Of a DNA stretch of 64,000 nucleotides, positions 41,406 through 52,100 are shown piece after piece. The stretch lies in IMG/VR virus record IMGVR_UViG_3300046000_006661, positions 1 through 64,000 of that record; one strand, given 5' to 3'. The stretch comes from a virus. The notes beneath the pieces were generated by a model. That model searched no databases. It saw only the letters and a program-made list of their open reading frames with translations, and was not told the DNA's origin. A program made the translations under genes and the position numbers. Positions within the stretch are counted from its first letter, which is position 1. Each line of letters starts with the position of its first letter.

Positions 41406-42349
41406 TGATCGTTAGGAACTATCCCAAGTGGATCTTCCACTATTTCAATTTCCAATGTGTGTGAATTGTTGTAGTTCCAAGTGTGGCTCCACGATGGACA
41501 ATAGTATACCTTCAATCTATTGTAAACAGAAGGAGGTGTATGATAGAATCTTCTATAGCCGAATTTATTTTCCAAAAAGTGGAAGATGGCTTTAGCTTTT
41601 TGATCATCAATATTTTCAAACTTATACTGCCAATTGATTAAAGAAATATTACGCGAAGAATTTATCTTTTGGATAAAAGAGTTTTTGAAATCTACAGTGT
41701 CAACGCGCATTTTAACATCGTTTTGAACGCCAACATCTGGCTCGAAAAAGAATGACTGACTCCATTTTGCTGTAGAACCTGTTGGACCATCTAAAGAAGT
41801 GCTAGATGCAACATGATCTTCGGTGCAGTAATAAAAATTGTTTAATTTATTGCTATTTACCCCAGAATAAAGTATGTCATACTTTTTATAGGATTGAGCC
41901 GCAGACCAAGTTTTGTAGCTGGTATTGATATAAGACATTCCAGACCAATTAAGAATAGAAGAAGCCTGAAATACTTCTAGCGAAAATGCAACCTCATAAT
42001 GTTGCTTGTTTATGTGATTAATAGCATAGTTGTCGCAAACTCCACTTACCTTCTTATAGAAATCAGAAGGATCGTCAAATTCGATAAACTCTTGACCGCT
42101 TTTTAATTCTAAAAATCTCACCAACTGTTGAGCTTTGTTTTCGGGCAGATCGTATCTCAAATCAAACTTGGCGTTCAAGTTATTGACTGACATTGGAATC
42201 ATGTTATAGAATCCATTTTGTGTTTCATATAAACTGTTTCGCGAAGTGATTGACACTTTCGATCCGTATGCTGGAAACTCTGAGCTTAATGAAGCTAGTG
42301 GGCTAACGCCACTAATGTTACCTGTTGTTCTATCGTAAAAGCTGCTCAT
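41402..42349 (-). CDS. Minor tail protein, gpM-like (two copies of the domain)
   Basis: Two stretches follow the phage minor tail (lambda M/PF05939-like) pattern: FDLRYDLPENKAQQLVRFLE then SGQEFIEFDDP, and WQYKFENIDDQKAKAIFHF then FGYRRFYHTPPSVYN, each leading to an end like YEVAFSLEVFQASS and LEIEIVEDPLGI. In the family, one such domain joins the tail tube to the tip. Two copies in one chain suggest a duplicated ring component. Genes on both sides overlap as ATGA, and the tape measure gene lies upstream, as expected for the tail-tip region. Confidence 0.65.
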   Translation of the reverse strand: MSSFYDRTTGNISGVSPLASLSSEFPAYGSKVSITSRNSLYETQNGFYNMIPMSVNNLNAKFDLRYDLPENKAQQLVRFLELKSGQEFIEFDDPSDFYKKVSGVCDNYAINHINKQHYEVAFSLEVFQASSILNWSGMSYINTSYKTWSAAQSYKKYDILYSGVNSNKLNNFYYCTEDHVASSTSLDGPTGSTAKWSQSFFFEPDVGVQNDVKMRVDTVDFKNSFIQKINSSRNISLINWQYKFENIDDQKAKAIFHFLENKFGYRRFYHTPPSVYNRLKVYYCPSWSHTWNYNNSHTLEIEIVEDPLGIVPNDQ

Positions 42350-43134
42350 GAATGACCAATATAGTTAAGTGTTAATTTTACGCCGCCATCAGCAGATGAT
42401 GCTAGAGTCTCGCCAATTAGTGATGCATTTGGTATTGTGAGCTGCTGAATTGTTTGCGTATTGTCTTTTGACTTTACAGTAAAAGTTACTGTTTTGTTCT
42501 GTCTTCCTGATAAAAATCCACTCGCATTTTGCAAGAACGCATCGTCCACATCAATCTGAACAGACGCACTAAATTCAATAACTCTATCAGTAATTACTTC
42601 GGCGGGAAGAATTGAACCTATTTTGTAAAGTGGTTCTCTCCCAATCTTTAACGAGTAATCAAAACCAACTACTCTATTGGTAGTGGAATTGTCGCACGAT
42701 AAAGATATTGAGCCTTGGTTTGGTATGTATATTGTTGGAGCTGCTACCGAACCAGAATGGTTGATGCCACTTCGCATTTCTCCATAAACAGATAAAGCAG
42801 CATTAGTTGACGGCACAGTTCCCACAGCGCAATTGACGCTATACTCAGTCAAGAATCCGCTATTGAAGCCATAAGCTTGACCATTGTAGTTGATGCTGCC
42901 ACTTGTTGGCGAAGAACCTGTCAGTGATAAAACTGGATCGTTGTAAATCAAATACCGCGAGAATGTCACTTGTTTTTGAGTCTCGCCAGCAACTAATGTT
43001 TGCGCTGTAGACATTCCCAAAAATCTTGATAGAGCCGTTGATTGAGAATATGAAATATTGACGTTTTCAACTCCAAGCAGTTCTTGCCCAGAGATGAAAA
43101 CTTTATTCTCGTAGTTGTTTAATAAATCAAACAT
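42346..43134 (-). CDS. Tail-tube-like structural protein (short paralogue)
   Basis: At 262 residues this is the shortest of three related beta-rich tail proteins. The shared part is GFLTEYSVNCAVGTVPSTNA (compare YLTDYSIELAVGSIP in 58389-59504). It starts one base after the tape measure gene and overlaps the minor tail gene by 4 bases, the usual place for the distal tail protein or a tube adaptor. It lacks the YISSFDIVG tail. It may form the ring at the distal end of the tube. Confidence 0.7.
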   Translation of the reverse strand: MFDLLNNYENKVFISGQELLGVENVNISYSQSTALSRFLGMSTAQTLVAGETQKQVTFSRYLIYNDPVLSLTGSSPTSGSINYNGQAYGFNSGFLTEYSVNCAVGTVPSTNAALSVYGEMRSGINHSGSVAAPTIYIPNQGSISLSCDNSTTNRVVGFDYSLKIGREPLYKIGSILPAEVITDRVIEFSASVQIDVDDAFLQNASGFLSGRQNKTVTFTVKSKDNTQTIQQLTIPNASLIGETLASSADGGVKLTLNYIGHS

Positions 43135-43135
43135 A

Positions 43136-46100
43136 TTATCTTCTTAAAGAGCCTCCAATTCTTTTCTCGTCGTTGATGATCTGCAATACTGCGTCTTTGA
43201 TTTGACGAGCGAGTTGTTGACGGCTTGCAGATGGATCTTGCGAAGTTTCTTGAGAGGTTTGACCAGATGGAGCCACGTTGATTGTTATGTTTCCAGTTGA
43301 GCCAGATGCGCCAATAAGTTCATCAAGTTTTGCCAAGAGTTTTTCGTTGAGTTCCTTGCTTGTCTCTTCTGAAGTGATGGAAGTTCCACCAGAGTTCATT
43401 GATTGAAGGTTTGGCGCTCCAATGCTTTGAACAGCAGAGCGATTCATCACAAACTCTCCACCAGAAAGCATAGCTGGAACTGTGTCGATACCAGACCTAG
43501 ATGGAATCATTCCACCAGTAGCGCTTCCTTTGGGTTTTCGCGGTAAGAGTATAAATTCTGGATTCTCTACTAGCGGAGTCATATTTGGATCAGATAATCC
43601 CTCTGGAAATAAATTGCCACCACTCATACTTGTAGCTGCATCAAAAACAACTCCAGCAGGCGTTCTTGCTGTCCCTCTAGGTATGGAAGCATTTGCAGAA
43701 AATGGCATGGCTCCAGAAACTGGCTCAGCCCTTAACGCGCCAATTCCGCCGCTTTTATCAATGTAAGAAGCAAAATTCTGATCTGATTGATAAAGATCCG
43801 ATAATTGTTTGGCATTTCCGATTTGAGACAGTTTGAATTTATTTACAGCACCCGCAAAATCTCCAGAAAACATCTTTCCAGCACCACTAAATAAATTTGA
43901 TAAGCCTCCAACTTGTTGATTTCCTACTTTCCCACCTTTAATTGCTCCAGAAAATGCAGTGCCAAATTTTTGAAAAAATCCAGCATCCTTTGGCAGATTG
44001 CCGAGAGCGGCTTTAGCTCCAGAGCTAGCAGCATTCCCAATACCTCCTAATGCAGCGCTTCCAACCAACATCAATAATTGAGATGTTAAAGCTTTTTTCT
44101 TTTCTTTCTCTTGTTTCTTGGCTTCTATTTCAGCATTATACTGTTGCAGATACAAATCAAAAGCTTGCTGTTTTGCTGATTGAGTGGCTTCGAACTGTGG
44201 CGAATTTCTCATTCCAGAAACAGACAACATTGGACTTTCTGGCTCAAGAGCAATAGATTGGTAGCCATTTTCATTTGTCATTCTATCAAACACTCCCGAT
44301 GTACCACTTTGAGTTGCAAAGCTTAATAAATCTCTTTTGCCTAAAATAGCTCCAGTATTATAAGTTCCTGGGGTATAGAAGCCAGCATTGCCGCCTTGTA
44401 TTTTTTTGGCTTTTGATCGTCTTTCTTCATATATATTTTGTATTAATTTATTATATGGATTCTTTTCAGAATCGACCATGCCGCCATTAGCGTAACCATT
44501 CAATGTTCCGTTGTTGATTGCCTCTAAGAATTTTGGACCGTATTTCGATACAGCTTTCTTATTTACGACATATTCGCCGCCCATAAGCATTGCTGGAACA
44601 TCGTCTTTTGATCCAGAACCACCAGTTACTTTGCCGCCAGAAGCGAATCCAAGCATTCCAGATAAGAAATCAATAAATCCGCCACCACCAGCCGCTTCCT
44701 CTCCTTTTCCTTTAGGTTTTCCACTAACAATCCGATCAACTAATCTGCTAGTCATTCTTTGGTTTATAGTTTTTACCAACTCATAAGCGGCAGAACGGAA
44801 TCCTTCTTTGAGAGAAACAGTTCCTTCAATTGCAGAGTTTATTGCACCGCTAATTCCATCAGAAAACATTTTTGGAATGTCTTTGCCTAATAGATAAGCA
44901 AATTGCTCGCCATCTATCTGCATTTGCAAAAATGCATTTTGCATTCCTTCTGCGAATGTTGAAGGAGATCCCTTTAAATCGTCTAGTTGCCGCTGCAATT
45001 GAGAATTTTCTGATTGTCCTATGCTTTGAATTTCACCATTAATTTGCTTAATTGCATCTTCTCTTTCTCTAAGATCTTCTTTTGCTTTAGCAGCGTCTTC
45101 GCCACTTCTTATTGTATTTGCGGCTTGAGCTAATTTTTGTGCTAAACTTGCAGCGGCTTCATCTTGTAGTGTAAGTTCTTCTGTGGCATATTTTAATGCA
45201 GAATTATATATCTCCGCAGAGTCTGTCAATTTAGATAGTTCTTCGGCTTTTTTAAATTTTTCTTCTTCAGAAACTTTTGTAGTTAAAACTGTTGTAGTTG
45301 CTAATCCTGTATCTGTAGCTGGCCTGTAATCAGCTATTGATGATGTTCTACCAGTTGGATTGCCAAATTCTTTCATAAATGAAGGTTTGGCTCCACCAGC
45401 TTTACTCATCCGATCTGTAGCACTTCCAACTGGTCCCAATCTAAAGTTAGATGCCAAAGGATTATTAGGAATAACCTCTACCAGTTTTTTTAAAGCAATT
45501 GTGTTTTCTTTAATTTGTTCATTATTGTCTCCTAATGCTAATATATTTTCTTCGAGCTTAGCATTTCTCACGAACTCGGCTTTAGCATCTAAGATATTTC
45601 TTTCGCGTTCGCTTTGTAATTCATTTTGGAATTTAAGTCTTTCGAGTCTGTTTTCCTCATCTCTTCTTTCAAACGGAGAAATTCCATTAGTCTTAGATAA
45701 TTGAGCAAGCTTTACGTCAATGTCTGCATTTTTTAATTGCGATGCATATCCAACTTGTGTAGATTGATTCGATATGTCAGTTGCTCTTGCTGACATAAGT
45801 TGCGCGTATCTTTCAGACGCTTTATTGTTTTGTTCTTGGATTTTGTTTTTGGCAATTTCAAGATTTTTCGATTTTTCTTTTTCATCGTTTCCGTCTTGAA
45901 CGGCTCGATTTGTTCTTTCTTGCAAATCAAGAGCGTTCAATATTGCTTTAGCTAATTGCTCAGCAGCATAAATATTTTCTTTTAAATCAGTTCCCTGTAA
46001 TTGGGCTTTTGCAAAATCAATCGCAGCTTGCTGTTGATTATTACTGCTTAATATCGCTTGCGCTTCTTTATTATCTTTAAGATTTTTTAAAGTTGCTCTT

Positions 46101-49100
46101 ACTTTATCTTCTGCATTTGAGCCTTTAAACAGACCCTTGTCCATGAATTCTCCCGCCAATTTGTTTAGCTCTTCTTGGATTGTTTTTTGAGCTTCTAATT
46201 CGGCAGTTTGTTTTTCTAGCGCTGCTTGAGCTTCCAATGTTTTGATTGTTCTATTAGATGCTGAAAGATTTAAATCAGCTTCTATACCTGCTACAAGAAG
46301 TGAAGAATCATAACGCTTGTCTGCAATTTGCTGCTCTATCGTTCTAATAGACTCTCTTTCAAGCTTTTCTCGCTTGATAGCTTTAATTGTTTCTTGTAAT
46401 TCTCTTGGTGATCTAGCTGTCGCGCTAATATTTTCTTCCGCAATTGCTTTTTCTTGATCTTTCGCAAGAGATGTAGTTTTATTTATATATTCATTTTGTA
46501 TTTCTTCAGAAATGCCTTCTTTTTTTAAAGATTTAATTAAATTTAATAAAATTGTTGATTCTGGCGTTTGTCTACTTTGAGCATCTTTAAAAGAATTATA
46601 CTCAAAAGAACCCTTTTTAAAATCTTTGCCTTCATACAAATACATAGTATCAGCTATTGACTTGGCTGATTGAATTTCTTCATAACTTGCGCTACCTAAT
46701 ACTTTTGCATTATCTTCGCCTATTTGATTTAGTAAATTTTGAGGGCTTAATGTCGATGGTATTTCAGACATCATTTTATTTAACTCATTGATATAATTTT
46801 TAACTTGACCGCCATTAAGCTGCACTTCGCCTAATTCATTTTTATCTCCCTGTTTAGCGTAATTAAGTAAAAGTTCATCAATTGTTTTTTGAGGAATTCC
46901 AACACCTCTTGCGTTTGCCATAGATGTATATAATTCTTGGTTTAGTGTATCGCCAAGACCTTCTGTTAAATCACTATATCTTAATGAAGTCATGTCAATT
47001 TTTTGACCCATAGCTTTCGCTACTACTTGAAAGGCGGGAGCCATTAGTTTTTGTCCCGTGGTTTGTTCGCCATCGGATGTTAATTTTTGAGCCTTGCTTC
47101 CTATAGCCAAAACCGAAGCTCTAGCCTCTTCTTCAAATCTTTTCTTTATTGCTGGATTAATATTGTCTAAATTTACAGAAGCTTTACTAGCCGCTTCTGC
47201 TAATCTGCCAGTTGCTTCAGCAGCGCTCTTCATGCCTTGATTATTGCTATCTACATATTTTATAGCTTCCTTAAAAGCCACATACAAACCAACTCCTACT
47301 GCGGCAACACCACCCAATTTTCCAATGACTCTACCAAATCCTTTTTCTGCACCACCAAAAGCTTGCGATAATCCCTGACCAGCAAAAACTACTGTTGTTA
47401 CTGAGCTAGCAACTGCACCGAAACTATTAAATAATTTCGCCATACCGCTTGTCGCGCCTTCTGTAGCTCCAGTTAAGGCGCTCATTGCTCCTTGAACTGC
47501 AAAAATAGTTCCAAGCATATCTCTATTACCACCAGGAGTAGTGCTAGTGTCTCTTACTTTACCCATTGGGTTAGTAATAGATCTTTTTGCGCTTTGTGTG
47601 ACTGCTGCTTGTAAATTTGCTGCGTTTTGATTAGCTTCTGCTTTTTTATTTGCTGTGTCTGTTGCAAGCGTTTTAGATTGGATTGCTATTTGCTTACGCT
47701 CTTCTAATGTTTGTCGAAGAGGTTGTTGTGCAGCGGCGACAGCTTTCTGCTGTTGAGCTTCTTGCATTTGCATATTAGTTATTGCCGCTTGCGCTTGTGG
47801 CGATTTCTTCCCCGCTGCTTGTGCTGCTGCAAGATTAGCCTGAATCTGTTTTAAAAGATCCTCTTCTTTTTTTAACATATCCCTTTCTATCTTGCTTCGT
47901 TTTTTTAAACTTTCAGAAGTTTGCTTTAAGCTTTTCTCTTGATTATCATATTCATCTTGAATTTGTTTCAAGTTATCAGTCAATCCTTGATTAATTTTAA
48001 CTGTTGCTTCTGAAGGCTTCAAACCAACATAAGGAGATATATCTGCACCAGCTGCCCCAGCAGCAAAATTCGGCACAAACCCACCAGCAGCACCATACAT
48101 CATTGGATTAGCTCCTTCTTTTCTTGCGCGGCTAATACCTTGGAATCCGCCAGCAGGTTCATCGCGACGATTGGCAACCATCAAACCCATAGGGTTTGCC
48201 GCATTCTTTAGCGCAGGACTCTTATCAATATAAATCTGTGAAGCAGGAACACCAGCAGCCATTTCGCGACCTACTGCCGCTTGAAGTGGATTGGCAAAGT
48301 TGGGAAGGAAGCCGCCAGCAGCTCCGCCTTCAATATTTCTGCGAGCTTGTTCTTTTATTTGTTTATGTGCGATTCTAGCTCTCTTAACCAATCCTTGAAT
48401 CATTGGAGTTGGATCATTTATATGACTTCCTGACCTTAATGGAATACCAGCATCTAAATCTATTAAATCTTTAAGAATTGATTGAAATGCTCCCATCTCT
48501 CTTGTAGAAACAGAAACGCCAATTCCTCTATTCATTAAGTCTTGAAATCCAGCTTTTGCCGCAGGTATAACCTGCTCTAAAGACTTTCCAACTAGGTCTT
48601 GTTCAATTGGAGAAATTCCGTTTGGCAATACAGCACCAAGAAACTGATCAAAACCAAGAGTTTTTGCAATACCAGTCAAAGGCTTCAGCTTTTCTAAAAG
48701 CCTTTTTGCATTTTCTGATGCACGATTAGGTGTTCCTCCAGCAAAATTAGGAATAAAACCACCAGCAGCCCTGGTGTTGAAAGGCACAACGCCTTTAAAA
48801 ACCGCTGGCTTAGCTTTCGGGATAGAAGAAACCAATTCTCTCAAAATATAAGGTCCAATATTAAATCCTCTTTGCTCTGATTCCACGTAAGCGTTTTGGC
48901 TTTGTATTATTTTAGAAAATTCAGAAGCAGAAGGTCTCAATTGTCCATCAAGGTATTTATATAAAATTTCTTTTTCTGCTGGATGTAAAGCTACGTCCCA
49001 CGAATCTTTATAAGAAGCATAAGCTTGTGGAAACTCATTCTTTCTCATTACTAATTTTTGTTTGCCAGTAAATCCTCCTAAAAGAGCGGTGTTGCCATAA

Positions 49101-52100
49101 AAGCCACCTTTATGGTCGGTCATTCTTGCTTTATCTTGTCCATGGTCATCAGCATAACCCCTTCTGCCAGCTAGTGCTGCTTCTGTAGCAACCTGCTTTC
49201 CATGTTCGCTTTTGGGATTTAATTTTAAAAATTCTCCCTTTTGGATATAAGCATCGCTTTTCTTCCCATCGTAATCCTTTAATGATTTTTGGCCTCCTAA
49301 AAGTTTGTATTTCAAGTATTCTTCCGAATCAGCATCTATGCTATGGCCTTCTCCACCTCCTGACTCGCGAGTCCCACTAATAACATTTTTGTTATTATAA
49401 AATGCTGTATTTATTCTTTGGGCTGCGAATTTAGCGAATTTTTCTCTTAATTTGTCATTTGTTAAAAAAGTTTTTATCGTATATTTTGCATTATCAAGAT
49501 CTTTTCGTGTTTTAATGAGTCTTTCTGGTTCTTCGACAAATTTAGATACCATTGGCCAAACTTTATCTAAATCCAGTTTGCCTTTTAAAGCGGAAGAAAT
49601 TACTCCTTGGGGTAATTGAGATCCAAGATTTTTTGAAGAGGATATGGCAAATTTTGCAGCATTAAAAGCATCCATTACCCCGAAATTCGGCACAAACCCA
49701 CCAGCAGCATTAGGAATATAACCACGCGCAAAAGTATCTACTATAGAACTAATTCCAATGCTTAAACTACCGCCGCGCAAATCTTCGATAAATTCTTTGG
49801 GACCACTTTGCGTTTTGTTATGTAGACCTTTAATTTCATTAATCAACAAAGAAAAAACATCTTTACCCGAAACCCTCTTAGCATTTATCTCCCTACCATT
49901 TTTTCCCCTATAACTAAAAGAGTCAATATTCGTATTTTTTACATTGCTGTTTTTTCTGTACCAAAGCTGCGGATACATCCCCTTTAAAATTTCTTCAAAG
50001 CCTACTCGTTGTCCTCCTTGTAAATTAGCCTCTAAATCATCTAATCTTGTTTTATCTTGAGCTAGAAGTATAGTAGAATACAACTTCATACCAGACCTTT
50101 TTGATAACGCCCCCAAGTGATTAAACATTCTTAAACCATCGCCTTTTTGTAGAGACCTTATATAATCTATATTTATATAGTTTTTTAGTTTGCTTCCCGT
50201 TGATTTTGGATCGTATGATAATGGATCGTATAAAGATGCATCCAGTTGTTTTAGTGAGTATGAAGCGTAGCTTCTGCTTTTTGGATCTGTTGCTGTTTTG
50301 GATTTTTTACCAGTAACATTTGATATTCGTTTGTTGAGACCAGGAATATATCCACTTAGAGCGTCAGGCGCTGTTGTTGGTTTTCTTCCATACGCAATGG
50401 ATTGGTATTGAGGTGGAATTGCGGCTACATAATTCGGCACAAACCCATCAGCAGCACCATACGTCATCGGATCAGCTCCTTCTTTTATTGCTCTGTTGAT
50501 TCCTTGAAATCCACCCGCTGGTTCGTCACGACGATTTGCTACCATTAAACCCATTGGGTTTGCCGCATTTTTTAATGTGGGGCTTTTGTCAACATAAATC
50601 TGCGAAGCTGGAATACCAGCAGACATTTCTCTATTCACTGCATCTTGCAATGGATTAGCGAAATTAGGAATAAAACCACCAAAAGCATTTTTTGCTTGTA
50701 CTGCTTTTTGCGCTTCTGAAAGATTAAATGCGCCCTTTGCTTTTAAAATTTTAAGCGCTCTAGCGCTGTATTCAGGATCATTGAATACTTTTTTAATTAT
50801 TCCTTGAACTTGACCAGAACTTTCAAAATTAGCTTCTCCACCTCTTTTTGCCTCTCCTCTTTCAGCAGTTATTCCAAATATTTTACTAATACCTTCTGCA
50901 TTCGAAAAATCAAATGGCCTATTCTGTTCTTTACCAGAAAAAATTCCAGTAGATTTTAAATTTCCAGTCTTTAAATCTACTGCATCCCTTAAAGAATTAA
51001 CCGCTACTTTACCAGCAGCTTCAAATAAATCTCCCTGTGCAGCAGTTGGTAATAATTGTTGTCCTGGTGTTTTTGCTATTTTTCTTATTGTTCCAACCCA
51101 ATCTTCATTTTGAGCAAAAAGTTTACCATATAATTTATAAGCAAGATCGACAATTCCTTGTGCAAATGTATCACTTATATCTTCCTCTACCCCTTCAATG
51201 TCTCTACCAGATGGAGTATTTGTTTTTTGAATTCCAGAAAGTTGAATGTATTTATTTTTGTCTATTGGGGGTGCATCTTTATAGTTAAAGAACGGAATAT
51301 CAGCAATCTTCATTGTTGTATTTAAAAGACCCTTTTTCTTGCCAAATCGTGGAGAAATGAGAGCAATTCCACCAAGATTCTGGGCATTTAATTCATACGA
51401 ACCCTTGTCTGCTATTTTTGCTTGTTTAATATCCGCATTAACAGCCGATACAGCTCTGCTAGACTTCATTACCCTTTCAACTTGAGATGGTGCTGCCTGA
51501 GTTCCATCAGGAAACCAATAACTTCTGTATGGTCTACCAAATTCATCTTTCCCTGGTCTTATGTAATTTTCAATATTGCCAGCTTCAACATATTTTCTTA
51601 TCTCGTCATCTATGGCTTTTGGTCGTGGCGCTTCAGCAAAGTTTGGAATAAAGCCTCCAGCACTATTATCAATTATAGAATTAATTTTTCTTTCAGAAGC
51701 TCTTTGAGAAGTTCTTTGTTCAAAATAAGAACTATTATTAAGTTTCGTATCATAGGGAACAACTAATCCTAATTTTCCTGATACGTTCTCGTCAAATGGA
51801 TTTTTAATGTAGTTATTTGAAAGAAAAGAGTTTGCATATTTTTTAACAATTTCAAAAAGATTTTGTCTTTCCGTTGTTTTTACTTCATTATTGTCAGTTA
51901 AATCGAAAAATGAATTTTTACCCAAAATTGGTTTACCGAGTAATTGAGATGCGTCTATCTCTCCAATAACTCCTTGAACTTTGTTTTGTAATTTTATCCA
52001 TTTATCTTTATTTCCCTTTGTATCTCCTTTTGCATATTTTATATTTCTGATCGACGTTTCAATTGAAGAGACAGCTGATGGATCTGCACCTGCTTCTAAC

